Assembly (NCBI RefSeq): GCF_907164915.1
Contig: NC_061862.1
Span: forward strand, 36,271,522-36,335,521
Direction of reading: 5' to 3'
Length of the DNA: 64,000 nt
Source of the DNA: Impatiens glandulifera
Lineage: Eukaryota; Streptophyta; Magnoliopsida; Ericales; Balsaminaceae
This document shows, piece by piece, positions 42,465 through 56,127 of this stretch. The notes under the pieces were generated by a model. The model was not told the DNA's origin, did no database searches, and was given only the letters and a program-made list of their open reading frames with translations. Every line of letters starts with the position of its first letter. Positions within the stretch are counted from its first letter, which is position 1. The translations under genes and the position numbers were made by a program.

Positions 42465-43208
42465 TATGATTATGTGCATAAATCAAGGGGAACACATTGT
42501 TCAAAACGCAACTGAACAGACATGAAAGATAGAGATCTTAATTTGTCCTAAGGATTAAGGGTTTAAGAAACACAGCTACTTAGACGTACGTCTACTTTAG
42601 CAGTTTAATCTTCTTCGGAATCATTGTCTTGGTTATACTAACTTACATGTTTAGACGAACACGTCTAATAGACGGATACGTCTAATAGACGTTAGACGTT
42701 TTTACGTCATGAGCAAGTGGATGCTCACGTGTAACTAGACACACATGTTGCACGTGATGCTATTGCATCTAATAGACTGATTTCCAAAAGGAAGTTGAAA
42801 ATGTGAAAAGGAGTATAAACGTCTAACAAGTGGTGTAATTAGACTCTCCATCCTCTTCCTAGTTGGACAGCTGTCCCTTGCTTATGTTTCTGCTCAAGTT
42901 CATTTTCCCGCCGAAAATAAAATCAATCATTCCTCAAAATAATTGAAGACTCGTGTCTCTCAGTACACAAGGAATGACTAATATTTCTGACAACTTTTGC
43001 TTGCAGATTTAGTACAAACTGTTCATTTTTATGATAACATTAAATGATCCGTTTATTGGGAATAGACTCTTGGGTTCTTGACAGTAAGCGTAATCATTAA
43101 AAAATTCCTACACGTTAGATATTGATAATTATATGGTTATTCACTCTAAAATTCCATCTTTCTCTTTCTAGAATTCTATTCGTCCAAACCCTTGTTCATC
43201 AAATCGAA
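42465..43208. other. Post-pol spacer of E1 with TAGAC/GTCTA words and an E2F-like site
   Basis: No ORF. From 42,580 to 42,850 there are about ten TAGACG or CGTCTA words, some paired as TTAGACGAACACGTCTAA, the same word class as the LTR array. TTTTCCCGCC at 42,903-42,912 matches the E2F consensus. The spacer leads into the post-pol ORF. Confidence 0.55.
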
Positions 43209-43973
43209 ATGTCGTCTTTCCGTCCAAAATCGATTCAGGTGGATTTCAAATCCGTATCCACTCTAAAATTTCCGGGCATGATCAAAATGTTTGAATCTTT
43301 GAAAGCCTCTGGGCTGAGAAAGTTTCTCTCCCCTCATCATCTCTATCACGAACAGTTGGTCCGTGAACTTTTCGAAACAACGAGCTTTTATCAGGATAAA
43401 GTCGTTGATGGGGTTGTGATGGGCCAGATGATCTGCATCACCGAATAGTCTTTCGGTATGTTTTTCCAGCTTCCAAACGTAGGTATTGATGAGTTCTCAA
43501 CCACTCCGTCTGATATAATGATTACAATGATGAAAGTCTTTTCTGATTCTCCTCAAATGGACATTCATGGAAAGAAAAACCTCCTAAAGATTGAGTTTGC
43601 TCTTCTAAACGATATCGTCTCAAAATCTCTTCTCTCCAAAGAGTCCTCTTACAAGTATTGTACGAAAGTATTTCAGATAATGGTGGCTATCGTCAGGGGT
43701 GTTCCTGTGAAATTGACAAGCTATCTCTTTGGAAATCTTGTCAGAATGGTTGTTGCTCGGAAGACTATTTTCAGTTTTGATGGTTCTCTTAGCTCTCTTC
43801 TTTGTTTCCTTCTAAATGAACCCGGTAAGAGTTTTCACCTTCCTTCTAAAATCCTGAACAACCAAAAGGTTGTCGATTATGTTCAAATGGGTGGAGACGC
43901 TCAAGTCCAAGAAAAGGAAAAGAGAAGACTCCAATTCCCCTCTAACCGTAGTCTTAAAGATCTCTTAGGTTGA
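43209..43973 (+). pseudogene. Post-pol accessory ORF of E1
   Basis: 254-codon frame with one TAG at 43,446. Homologous by motif order to ORFs a-c of T: IQVDFKSV at the start, ASGLRKFLS, LVRELFE, a V-x-G motif with MICITE (then the stop) and FGMFFQLPNVGIDEF, KIEFALLNDIVSKSLL, FQIMVAIVRGVPVKL, LFGNLVRMVV. No signal peptide or membrane span. Its last codons are found again at positions 2-19 of the window in E0. E has one such gene, T three. Function unknown. Confidence 0.7.
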
Positions 43974-44277
43974 AGTCTATCCTTTCTAGAGTAAAGACTA
44001 GGAAGAAGAAGAAGAAGATTATAATGGAAATTATTTTCATTTAAGATGAAAGTTTTTGAAAAATCTGTTAGCAATACTTTGATGTTAACTTATTTTGGTT
44101 ATTTTTGAGAACAAGTTTTTGTATGTTTCTTCGGAAAAACACTCACGAATGGTTAAATATGAATATGATATTTTTGTAAGCTGCATTTGCATGTAAATGA
44201 TTGTTTTATCAGTATGATGAATGCATATCTTGGTATATATATGCAGATTTTCAATTTCTTCATCAAAAAGGGGAAAT
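43974..44277 (+). mobile_element. 3' untranslated end of E1 with polypurine tract
   Basis: AT-rich, matches 20-322. AAAAAGGGGAAAT (44,265-44,277) is the polypurine tract before the 3' LTR. Confidence 0.8.
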
Positions 44278-46172
44278 TGTTGGGTCAAATTATTTTGACT
44301 AAGTGTTGAAATAATTTAACCATTGGAATTTTGATGATTAAATGACTTATGCGTTTTGATGCAGGTGTATCAAAATCATATTTCATAAGACTTGGTTCTA
44401 ATGAGACTCATTAGACCAATTTTGGCATTAGATGCATAGAATTAGACGTGCAGTCTAATGAATGCATTGAATTAGACGTGTAGTCTAACTCAACGGAGTT
44501 AGACGTGCAGTCTAATGAGTGCATAGAATTAGACGTGCAGTCCAACTCAGGTGTTAGACGTGCAGTCTAATGAATTCTCAAATTAGACGTGCAGTCTAAT
44601 AGATATTCTGAATTAGACGTGCAGTCTAACTCAACGGAGTTAGACGTGCAGTCTAATATATCTACGGAATTAGACGTGTAGTCTAACTCAATGGAGTTAG
44701 ACGTGCAGTCTAATATATTTGCAATTAGACGGATAGTCTAATGTATATGGAATTAGACGAACAGTCTAATATATTCGGAATTAGACGTGTAGTCTAATAT
44801 ATTTGCGGAATTAGACGTGCAGTCTAACTCAACGGAGTTAGACGTGCAGTCTAATATTTGTGCGGAATTAGACGTGCAGTCTAACTCAGTGGAGTTAGAC
44901 GTGCAGTCTAATAGATTGTGAAAGTTAGACGTGAGTCTAACTCCTTCAAACAAGTCTAAGATAGAACCGGAATTAGACGTGTAGTCTAATGGTTAGTGAA
45001 TGATTAGACGAGTAGTCTAATGCATTGTGAAAGTTAGACGTGAGTCAAACTCCTTCAGACAAGTCTGAGGTACAACCGGAATTAGACGTGCAGTCTAATG
45101 GTTAGTGAATGATTAGACGGGTAGTCTAATTAGTAAAAGTTAGACGTAAGTCTAACTCCTTCAGACAAGTCTGAAGTGATTGTAATTAGACGTAAGTCTA
45201 ATTCTATTAGACAAGGCGGTCTAATAGACTCTGTTTTTAGACGGGGATATTTGAATTTAATTAGACTGATTTTCACAATCCGTCTAACTGAAATACGTCT
45301 AATGCTCAGCTTAAGGAGTATGCTTAAAGTTAGCACCCGCCTACCCACGTGTTATAGCTGTACCCTACTTCTGCTCCACTTTCTAGTGAAGATCAGTACA
45401 ACAGCTATATGCAACCAACCAATGAATGCCACGTAAGAGAATTTTCCTCATATTACTTGTTTTGCAGGTACATCCCTGATGGAATATTCAGCACACTACT
45501 AGTTGATGTACGACCACGATCCTTGTGCTCAGAACCTGATGTGTACAATGGAGGCTTTCCAATGGAAGAGTGTCACGTATCATTCTAAAAGATTCGACCG
45601 TTAGCTCCTGCTCAATATTTAACAAATCTTAAGGACAACGGACAATCTGTCTTACGAACTGCCAATTTTTACAATCTTGTTTGCTGATATTCAAGAGAGA
45701 TAAATCAAGCCTTTGAATATTCATAGTATGAAGTTGCTTTCCTGATTGTACTGTGTGTGAATCAAGAGAGAGCTAAAATCAAAAACACCTTTAGCTGAGT
45801 GATATTCTTCATCTTGTAATTGAACAGAGTGTGTTTTGTTCAATAGTGAGCTAAGTGTGTGCAAACTGTATTTGATTCTAATCATATTATTGTGAATCCT
45901 TCCAGTGGTTGGAAGAAGGGGTGACGTAGGAGAGTTTCTCCGAACATCCATAAACAAACGACTGTTATTTTTTTTTGTCATCTTTTCATCTTTCATCTTG
46001 AGCTTCAAACCCAAGTAAACAATTCCGCCTTGAATCTGTTTCAAGTGTTTACAAGTGTTTGCGTGGAATAGAAAACGAACTAAATCTCTAACAGGATTTC
46101 TTTCAACCCATTTTTCATAAACCTTCATCTATAGCTATACCCCCGTCTCTATCGATAAAGCCGATCCTATCA
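44278..46172 (+). repeat. 3' LTR of copia element E1
   Basis: 1895 bp, TGTTGGGTCAAATT to CCTATCA. Palindrome array at about 44,435-45,215, G-box at 45,347-45,352 (CCCACGTGTTATAG), hairpin module from 45,897. The sequence that follows is the same as after E0, not the sequence that precedes E1. Confidence 0.9.
44435..45215. repeat. Palindromic tandem array in E1 3' LTR
   Basis: Same TTAGACGTGCAGTCTAA type units as in the other E LTRs, shortest of the four arrays, single higher-order unit. Confidence 0.85.
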
Positions 46173-46701
46173 TTTCCCATTATAGAATAAGAGAAGATGA
46201 TAGTTTCTCATAAATGAAAATACTAATAAAAGCTTTTCTAGAAACTAAAAAATCAAGATTCATATAGACATTAGTGTAGTCAAAGTTTTGCACACCTTAC
46301 TAATAACCAGGAGGAGATAAAAAAAACCAATCACCATGACCTACACGTGAATATGATCTTTTCAATTAAATAAATTTTCACATATAAGGTATTAAGGTCT
46401 CTAACCACTAAATTAACCAAGATTGGTGTCAATGCATTAGTATAATGCATGGTTGTTATGGAGAAGGCTATATAAATTTTTTGACCCTAAGTTGATCCAC
46501 TAATATAATCTCATACTTAAATAAATGTCAAAGAAGATCATCCTCACAGATAAAATTATATATTAACAAAATTTGCAAAGTTGAAGAGCTTACAATCCAA
46601 GTAGGAATGATCAAACCTCTACCCTAATGGTGGAATCAATGCCTTACATGATAATCAGTAAAGTAGTTTGTTAAATTAAGTTAAAGAAGGAAAAAAGAAA
46701 A
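46173..46701. other. Spacer, start of duplicated unit U2
   Basis: Copy of 2270-2798 with scattered substitutions. No gene. Confidence 0.6.
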
Positions 46702-48115
46702 ATTGTTAAATTAAGATTAAAGGGGAAATCATTAAATTATGTTAATTATGAAAAACGCTTTAATTGATTAAAATGAACTTAAGATAATTAAAATGAACAC
46801 ATAATTTTGATGATGTTTTGATAAATGAATAAAATTAAGTTCAACAATGTTTTAATGCGTAGGTAAAGACTCGCTGGCAGCAGACTTACTTAAAGAGCTG
46901 AAGAAGCGCTGGTAAGATAGTTTCCATCAATAGAGCTGAAGAAGCGCTGGAAGCAGAGTTGCCATCAACATAACTGAAGAGCGCTAACATCAGAGTTACC
47001 ATCAGCAGAGTTGAAGAAGCGCTGATAGTAGAGTTGCCATCAGCAAAGTTAAAGAAGCTGGCAGAAGAGTTTCCATCATCTAAGTAACTCATTAGTTCTA
47101 TTGCCATCAACTGAGTTGTCATCAGCTGAGTAGCCCATCAACAGAGTTGTGTTAACAGCTGAGTAGCCCATCAACATAGTTGCGCTAACAGGTGAGTTGC
47201 CATCAGTAGAGATGCGCTAACAGCAGAGTTGATCAACAACTGAGTTCGCTATCAGCAGAGTAACCAACAGATGAGCTAATCAATAGCTGAGTCCGTTATC
47301 AGCATAGTAGCTCATCAATAGAGCTCGCTATCAGTTGAGTTCTACATCAGCTGAATACGTCAAAATATATAACCAGCTCTCTACTTTGATAGAAAAAATA
47401 ATAAACGAATATTCCACTCTATTATGCACTACAATCCCGTACTCCACACACAAACGAATATTTCATTCATCTGCGCACTACCCCGTACGCCAAACGTATG
47501 ATGAACGTATTGTTGCCACGTTTCAACAAACTAGATTTGATCGTTGCCATGCAGAAAATATAAAAAGGCATCAAAGAACAACGGAGAATCATCTGGTTTT
47601 TTTCTAATCGACTCAAGAATTCTCCGGTTCTTTTGCAAGACTATATTATGCATACACGAGACGATATACGTTGAGCGATAATTTCTTGTATTACTCGATC
47701 ATAACTTATCATTGTGTAGGTTGAACAGAGAGTCGTCTGTTCAATAAGATAGTGTGAGAGCTATGCGTTCAAACAAGAAAGTGTTAAGACCTGTGATCTA
47801 AGTGGGTTTGTGTAGAGGCTATACAAATTAAAGTCTTCTAGTGGTATCCTTCTAGAAACAGAAGAAGGGGTGATGTAGGAGTTTTATCTCCGAAAATTCA
47901 TAAAATCTTGTGTTTTCTTTTCATTTCTTCATTCATTATCATATTTGTCGATTCAAATCCCGCAATCATTTTCCGCATTTAAAACCGTTCAAGAGTTTGT
48001 TACGATTTTTCCAAGAATATAAACAAATTTGTTGTCCTTAACATGATTAAAATCGCATTTAAGTGAAAAATAGAACAACAATATTAAACCCCCCTTCGAT
48101 CCTAAAAAGTGGTAA
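46702..48115 (+). repeat. 5' LTR of truncated copia element G (copy G2)
   Basis: U2 copy of 2799-4231. The repeat array at 46,862-47,360 is slightly shorter than in G1. Hairpin module 47,847-48,000 (constant part TGATGTAGGAG, one change). Degenerate primer site GTGGTAAAAGAA at about 48,110-48,121. Confidence 0.65.
46862..47360. repeat. Degenerate tandem array in G2 LTR
   Basis: Copy of the CAGC-N-GAGTT array of G1, with unit loss around 47,340 where G1 has an extra GTTCCACATCAGCTGA. Confidence 0.65.
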
Positions 48116-48160
48116 AAGAACAAGATTTTATATTCTTAAGTTACTACAGATATCTGAATC

Positions 48161-50210
48161 ATGTCTTACATAAACAAGATTCCAATGTTCTTAAAGGAAG
48201 ACTATGATGACTGGAAGATCAGAATGCAAGCACATTTGGTGACACAAGATGATGGTATGTGGTATGTCATCATAGATGGTCCCATGAAGATACTAAAAGT
48301 AACCACAACCACAAATAAAATTGAGGGTGCTCTTGAGATGAAGGAGAATCCAAGATACGAGTGGACTACTAAAGACAAGAGGAAGGCCAAACTCGACAAC
48401 GTGGCCAAATACATTCTCTACAAAACTTTGGATAAGAACATGTTCAACAAGATCAAATCATGTTCCACTACCAAAGAGATATGGGAGAAGCTGACTCAAC
48501 TTTGTGAAGGCAACAATCAAACTAAAGAAAACAAATTGATGGTTTCCACAAAAAAGTTCGATAGCATCAGAATGCGTCCGGGTGAGACTATAACTAAGTT
48601 CGACGAAAGATTCAGTAACATAGTCATCGAACTCTCAACCTTGGGAAAGGTATATCGCAACAGGGAAGTTGTTATCAAAACTATGATAGGTTTGCCCAAA
48701 GAATGAGATATCAAAACGATGGCTATGAGGAAATCCAATAACCTCAACAAGGTCGAGTTGCATGATCTCTTTACCGATCTGAAGGCCTATGAGTTTGAGA
48801 TAAACACAAGGAATGAGGAGGAGGAGTCCACCTCCATCACAACACAATCATTAGTGATTGCTGAAGAACCACCTACTTCAACATTTTCCAAGTCTACTGA
48901 ACATATCAACAACGACGCGATATCATTATTTGTCAAAAAGTTTGTCAAATTCACGAGGAAGAATCATTCTAACTCTAATCTTAACAGAAATAATTATAAA
49001 ATGAGTCTAATGCTAATTTAAAATGTTTTAACAGTGACTAGCCAGGTCACTTCAAAGCTGACTACAGGAAATCCAGAAGGGATGACAAGAAGCCATTCGA
49101 GAGGAAGTATAAGGAGGATCGTAGATCTTTCAAGAATAAGAAGGAACAAAAGGCTTTATATGCTGAGGAAAGCAAGAGAAAATGGGTTGAAAGTGATTCC
49201 GATGAAAATTCCTTAAGTGAAAGTGAGGAAGAAATTGTCAAATGTTTCATGGCAGATGACAACGAGGTATTTGATTTCACCTTTGATGAATTCACAAGAA
49301 ATTATCTAATTACAGCACACAATGACATGGTAATTGAGTACAAGAAACTGTTAGATCTTTTTAACAAAATAAATTTATAAAACAAATCTAACAATACAAG
49401 TTTCTTATCTCAAAATAATGAACCAAAAATTTTGAAAAACAAAATGAATGAGCTATCAGCTGAGAATGAGAAGTTCAATGAAATAGTTCATAGTTAATCT
49501 GTTGAAAATTAAAGATTAAACTATGTAGTTTGTTCATGGACAAAATCTGGAAATGCTCTCAAGCAATTGCATGAACAACAAAGGCCTTCTAGATGCAAAT
49601 CCGGTCTATGATTTGTTGGGGGAAATCCAACTAAGTCCTGCAACAAGTTGAACCCAATAAAAGACAAACTTAATTTCATAAGTTTCGTCAATAGAAATTT
49701 AATTGACATTCGAACTAATCAAAACTGTAACAATTTGACTCTTAAAGATGAAATTAAATATGTTAAGCCAACTAATCAAAAGTCAAGTTGGCTTAAGCCC
49801 AAAAATAGGGCAGCCACTTGGTCTGGTAAGCACAAACCTGACAGAAAGCCATGAATGTTTCATCAAAAATCATTTTCTAAAATTAACGGATCATCAGTAG
49901 GAAGAAAAATATCTGTCAAGTCTAAAACATACACACATTATTATAAACACAAAATGGAAGATCATAAAAATAACTCAAGTATGGATCCCTAAGGGAATAA
50001 TTAACCATGGACCCAAATAAAAATGGGTACCAAAGGTGTCAATGTTTATGTGAAGATAATACAGGACAACAACTTGAAAGATTCAGTATGGTATCTGGAC
50101 AGCGGCAGCTCTAGACATATGACAGACAACAGTCGACTACTAACATGCATATCAAAGTGTACTAGACCAAATATCACTTTTGGTGATAACTCGAAAGGTA
50201 AAATCGTGAG
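48161..50210 (+). pseudogene. Copia gag and protease fragment of G2, 3'-truncated
   Basis: Better preserved than G1: 181 codons open from ATG 48,161 (DDWKIRMQAHLVTQDDGMWY, SCSTTKEIWEKLTQLCEG, IRMRPGETITKFDERFSNIV) to a TGA at 48,704 that is shared with G1 (4831) and so predates the duplication. The frame then continues to 49,021. The zinc knuckle near 49,020-49,065 has Ser and Tyr in place of two Cys and a stop inside. The protease piece (50,023-50,210) has WYLDSGSSRHMT with the catalytic D-S-G kept. It is cut at the same base as G1 and runs open into the GC-rich tract. Confidence 0.85.
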
Positions 50211-50395
50211 TCAACTCAGCCAAAACCCGGACTCAACGTCCGAGTCATCCGCGCCCCTAGTCCACCTGTGCACCTCTCGCTCAGTGTTGATCAACGACCA
50301 AACCATTTGACCCCAGTCCATGCCGTGTCCAAAGCGCCCCAAACCACGCTCTTTTAACCGATTGTTCCCTAGTGGTCGTTCTAGTCGTCCTATGG
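50211..50395. other. GC-rich tract at the G2 breakpoint
   Basis: Copy of 6181-6370. Same C-rich, unidentified sequence. Confidence 0.5.
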
Positions 50396-51820
50396 CAAAT
50401 TTATCTTCAATTTTTGATTTTAAATGTCCTTCAATATTTAAAGGCTCTAAGTTATTTTAAAAAAATTAAAAAAATAAAAAACGCCTTTAAAATATAAATT
50501 TTATTATTGTCTCTTTTGAATTTATTTCTTAAATTTAACTTTTTTTAATTGACATTTTCAAGTATCATCCCCACATTTTCTAAATCAATTGCATAAATCA
50601 ACATTTAATTAATATTTAAAAAATTAAAATATTAAACTTAAACGTATGTATACCTAAAAATAATTTAGGTAAATAAAATTTAAGAATTCAATTTTTAAAT
50701 AGTAAAAATTTTGTGAAGTAAAAACTATTTTTTAATGGGCACGAAATAAATAGCGTGTAAGACTTTTTCGATTGACACCAAATATTGAACTAAAAAAGAA
50801 TACTTGAAATTAAGTTTATACAGTAAAATATTTGATTTTTAAATTTAGTAGCGAGTTATAGAGATCAACCGTTTAAAATTAATTTCTTAAAATTATTTAA
50901 AATAGAATTCATTGATCAAATCTCAATCCCCACATCCTTATAGGATTCAATAGAAGACTAAATTATGAGATTTCAATTATGGATGAAAGGTTAACTTAAA
51001 ATTAATTTTAATTAATTATTTTAAAAATAAAATTGTGTCCACCATCTCTTGCACGCTATGTCAACCCATTTCCGAGCTTTTTCAATTTCTATTATTATGA
51101 AATTAGTAAATAAAAATAATTAATTAATTATTATAACAATTTTTTAATTAATTGAAATTTTGTATCACATAATATTAATAACATTATAATAATGATATTT
51201 TCTTTATTATCACATATTTATTTTAAATATAATTTTATTTTATTTTTAAATAATTGAAAATATTATGTTTGTTATGATTTTATTGTTAATACTCTTATTT
51301 TATTTATTAATTTAAATTTATTAATTTAAATATAAATTTTATAGCATTTCTTTTTAATAGTATAATTAATATATATTTTAATTATATAAAACTTAAAATT
51401 AAATAAAATTAAATTTATGTATCCCTATCAAGAAAGAATGTGAGAAAAAGTATAAAAATGCATAAATAGAAAATTTTAAATTATAAATACATGTAGACTT
51501 ATTTATTAAATATAAATAAATTCATTAATAAAAAATTTACTTTTTTATATAATTAACTAGATATAAAATTACATAATTTTTTGTTTTCAATATATAACAA
51601 ATTTTATTTATATTAACACATAAAATAAATTAATAACATATTTAAAATTTGTTTATAATTTATACATATTAAATATAAAATTTATTTTATCCTTTTATTA
51701 AAATCACTTGTTTATATTTTTACTTAAAAAAAAATTAAATTACTTTTTATATATATATATTTTAGATAAATATATAATAATTTTGTAATACTTGTAATGA
51801 AAACCCTTGCTTATATATAT
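50396..51820. other. AT-rich spacer, U2
   Basis: Copy of 6371-7894 with small indels. Lacks the 130-base segment 7488-7618 of U1, which is replaced by an A/T run at about 51,528-51,550. No gene. Confidence 0.55.
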
Positions 51821-52151
51821 CCATCTTCTCTTGGAAATAATGATTTTTTAAATTGTACCATTTATTTGAAGAGAGATCGTACATGGCTGCGTTTTTGTGG
51901 GTGACAGCGTATACCCATGGTTGGGTGATGGGAATTTTATCATATCGGTCTTGAAAGGTATGGGAAGTCAATATGGAGTTTCATTTTCTATTAACCGAAA
52001 GAAAACGAAAGAAGGTAGCCACTGGGAGTCTCGCCCCAACCACTTCAAAGAGGTCTTCTGGGAATTTTCCCCAAATCTTAGGTGACATTTCAATAGACGA
52101 ACACAAAGTAAACTTATTTCTACTATGAGAAATTTCATCGGATTCAATCAT
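51821..52151 (-). pseudogene. F-box gene stub, U2 copy
   Basis: N-terminal part only. ATG at 52,151, F-box region readable, then a TGA at 51,981-51,983 (minus strand) where U1 has Trp in SVNRKWNSIL. Coding similarity ends at 51,821, where CTTATATATAT joins CCATCTTCTC. About 940 bases present in U1 (7894-8835) are deleted, with an ATAT microhomology at the join. Not functional. Confidence 0.8.
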
Positions 52152-52698
52152 TTTCAGGTTAATACTCTTTGACGTGAAGCTTAATGCCTACAATATTTTA
52201 AAAGATAAAAGGAATCAAATTTTGATAATGTAAAAAAAAATATATGATTCAACCTCAAAAAATAACATATGATTTTAATTTTATGAGATTTATAATTCTA
52301 ATTTCTTTATATAAACAAATATGAGAACTGAAATTGAACCACTTAATTCTAGTTCTAATTTTAACCTAAACAAAACATATCTAAAATTACAATACTATTG
52401 GAGCAACTAGGAAAAGAATATGATAAACAAATAACCTAAATTATGTTTTCAAATAAGAACACGATCGATATATGATTAAGACTAATTATTATGATAAAAG
52501 AATTGCTTCCATTTTGCATCAACCAAAATAATGGGTTTGGAATCACTTATTAAAGGATCTTTCCTTTCATCATGACAGTGCAGATCTTTGCAAATTAATA
52601 CCAAATAGATAATGTTCCAATATATCCATGTCTTTAGTAGTTGAATAACACCTATATAACAATCATCAACAATCATCATTAAAATTTGTTTAATAAAA
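52152..52698. other. Spacer upstream of F-box stub, U2
   Basis: Copy of 9176-9749, no gene seen. Confidence 0.45.
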
Positions 52699-52969
52699 TG
52701 TTGGTTGTTTTTATAATTAGTTGGTTAGACTAAGTTGATGCTACTTTTAACTTGTTCTAAACAGTGGGTTAGTAATTGAAAGTTTATTTAATAGTGGATT
52801 AGTGTTTAGTAGTTTATTTAGTAGTGAGTTAGCGTTAGTGTTTAATAGTTTTCTTATTAGTTAGTGTTTATTATTTTGTAGGACAATAGTTATTTGTTGT
52901 ACTATTTAAGACCTACATTTTTTACTAATATTATTATGAGTTTGAAAAGACATTTGATTATTATTTACA
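52699..52969 (+). repeat. 5' LTR of copia element C2
   Basis: 271 bp, TGTTGGTTG to TTTACA, same length as C1. Followed by ATTGGTATCAGAGCC, a perfect primer site at 52,972-52,984. Confidence 0.8.
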
Positions 52970-53039
52970 ATTGGTATCAGAGCCAGATTCAATTATAATC
53001 AACCGAGAGTTTGAGAAGTAAGACGCATTCGATTCACAA

Positions 53040-56000
53040 AGATTGACGAGAAAAACAATAGCAACCTCGCAAGGTTACCCACCTTCACTGATTAGCACTA
53101 TGACCACTGGATTGAATGGATGAAAAATTTGCTTAGGGCAAAAGGGATGTGGCATCTAATCTAAAAAATGTTGAAGAAAAGCAAAGGCAGTCCGTTTTAG
53201 CAAAACTCAAATTAAAGAACTAAAGAACACAAATTGCAAAGTGAAATACTTCCTCTACCTAGCAATCGACAAAGTTACTTTTGAATAAATCTTAAACCGC
53301 AGTTTAACTAAGATTGTTTGAGAGTCTCTTAAAATAAAATTTGGGGGCAACGAGAGGTTCAAGAGATCTCTGCTCAACACTCTAAGACGTGAATTTGAAA
53401 TCATGAAGATGAAAAGAGTGAAACGATCAAGTAGTATTTCACGAGGATTACAGTTGTAGCAAACCAGAAAAATGTCGGACACCATTATCATAGAAATAAA
53501 TCTTGAGAACATTGACTGAAAAGTTTACTTACGTTGTGGTTGCAATAAAAGAGGCTAGGGATGTCAAAACTATGTTAGTCAATGAACTACAAAACTCATT
53601 GGCTGTACACATGCATAAATTCAAGCCCATCGAAAAAGAAGAAGATCAAGCCTTGAGAATGTCTGTTTTTGTTAATGGACGAGGAAGAGGCGGAGACAGA
53701 GGGATGAATAGAGGAAGAGGAAGGGAATTTGACAAGTCATGTATTGAATGTTTCAAATGAAAAAAGTTAGGACATTTTCAAATTGAATATCCGAGTGGGA
53801 CAAAGCCAATTATGTTGCAGAGGATGAAGAATAAGAAGTCCTACATATGGTTAATGTTGAATCGGTGGTTACAATCGCAGCTCCATCAAAAGTACAAGAA
53901 AAGTTCAAAAGTAATTAATGGTTTCTAGTCTCAGGCTGCTTAAATCACATGTGTGGAGGACTACATTGGTTCACACATTTGGATACCAAGTTCAATCATT
54001 TGTTAAAATGGGAAAATGACATAAAAATTGTTGTATTCGGAAAAGGAAGCATTCAAATTAATGTAGATGGCGTTAAACAAATTGAAGATGTTTACTATGC
54101 TCTAGAACTGAAATGTAACCTCTTAAGTATGGGTGAGCTATAACAAAAATGTATAGCGTTCTTATGTTAGACGATGAATGCAAAATCTATCATCCGAGAA
54201 GGGGATTAATAATGAAAACAAATATGAGCTCAAATAGACTCTTTAAAATCAATACTGAGAAGATGACAATCGAAAATAAACCAAAAGAATAGAAAAAACA
54301 ACCTCCACACCTACATGTCTTCAAGTTGTTCAAGTTGTTTCTGATGAGGAATATCTGTTATGACGCTGTATAATGGGACATCTTAATTATCAGAGTTTAT
54401 AAAAGATGTATTCTCAAAAGATGGTAGAAGGACTACTCTTAATCACTAATCTTGAAGACACTTGCATACATTACCTGATTGGAAAGCAACTAAAAAAGAA
54501 ACAATTAAAGAAAAGTAATTGGAGAGCCACAAGGAAGCTGCAATTAATCCACTCAGACCTTTGTGGTCCTATCACTACAGTCTCTAATCGAGAGAAATGT
54601 ACTTACTAACTTTTATTGATGATTATAGTAGAAAAATATGGGCATATTTTAATATGTGAAAAATCTGATGTGTTAGAGAAATTTAAGAACTTCAAGCTAA
54701 TGGTTGAAAATAAGTGTGTATTACCACTAACTTGCATTCGTACCGATAAAGATGGGAAATTTACCTCCAAGGAGTTTAACCAGTTTCGTGAGGAGAGAGG
54801 AATGAAGAGGCAATTGACTGCAAAATTCACTCCTTAGCGAAATGGAGTTACAGAAAGAAAAAACAGGACTATCATTAACTCTATAAGGACCATGTTGGCT
54901 AGTAGAGAAATGTTTAAAGAGTTTTAGGTTGAAGCAACTGACAGGTGTATATACCTAATGAACAGAAGTAACACTTCTGCTGTACATAAACTAACTACGG
55001 AAGAAGTATGAAGCAACTTAAAATCATATGTAAGTCATTTGAAAGTTTTTGTGTGCATAGCTCACATATTAGGTACTATACAAAAAAGACATAAACTTGA
55101 TGACAAGAGTCATATATGCATATTTCTTGTCATTAGTAGAGAATCTAAGGCATATAAACTCTATGATCCAATATTAAGAAAGGTTATTGTGAGCAAATAT
55201 GTGATATTCGAAGAAAGAAAATGGTGGAATTGGAATAAAGAAATGCCTGAAGTTTATAATGGAGGAGTTTAGAAAAGTGGTGTGATTAAAAAAGAAAGTG
55301 AATTAGAAGAAAAATATGTGGTAGAAGATGAAGAGGAGCTGAGTTTTCCAGCTCATCTTATGAAGAAATAACAACAAACCCACCTACTATTTTTAACTCC
55401 TCTCAAGGAACAATAGTAATCAGACCTATTAAACTTATAGTCCATTCGGGAAGAATTAGAAGGGCCCCTAAATGACACAAAGACTATGTATTTGATGAAG
55501 ACTTATCAGAGGAAGAGGGATAGAGTGATGTGGCTTTACTTGTTACCCTTGATCCAGTCAAGTATGAAGAAGTTGCAATCAATGGCAAGTGGTAAAAAAA
55601 CAATGAATCAAAAATATTGAAATAATACATGAAAGTTAGTGAATTTTCCAATTGGATCAAAAAAGATAGGAGTGAAGTGGGTTTTTAAAACTAAACTCAA
55701 TGAGCATGAAGAAATTGATAAACATAAGAACAGACTAGTTGTTAAAGGGTACGCTAAAAAACAGGGCATTGACTATAACGAAATATTTGCTCATTTAGCT
55801 CGCTGGGATACTATTTGTATGATCATTGCAATAACGGCTCAATAAATGTGGAATTTCTATCAAATTTACGTGAACAGTGCATTTCTTCCTGCAAAACAAC
55901 TTGAGGAAGTATTTATTGACCAGCCCAAGGGATTTGAGAAAAAGGGGGAGGAGGACAAAGTTGATAAACTAGGAAAAAGATTTGTATGGATTAAAACAAG

Positions 56001-56127
56001 CTCCAAGGACATGGTTCATCAGAATTGAAGCTTACTTCATAGAACAAGGATTTGAAAAATGCTCATCCAAACCAACTTTGTTTGTTAAAGTAATGCAAAC
56101 ATAAAAATATTAATTGTTAGTTTGTAT
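53040..56127 (+). pseudogene. Copia gag-pol of C2, broken and cut at the YVDD box
   Basis: Same order as C1. Gag with LTEKFTYVVVAIKEARD and Gly/Arg-rich stretch (53,503-53,757), zinc knuckle reading CFK-stop. Protease reads WFLVSGCLNHMCG (Val for catalytic Asp, shared with C1). GAG-pre-integrase from 54,406, integrase core (HSDLCGP, IRTDKDGKF, NGVTERK) with stops. RT 55,639-56,028 (VKWVFKTKLNEHEEIDKHKN, VVKGYAKKQGIDYNEIF, FIDQPKGFEKK). It ends at Tyr-Val of the catalytic box at about 56,123-56,128, like C1. No integrase duplication inside RT. Confidence 0.8.
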
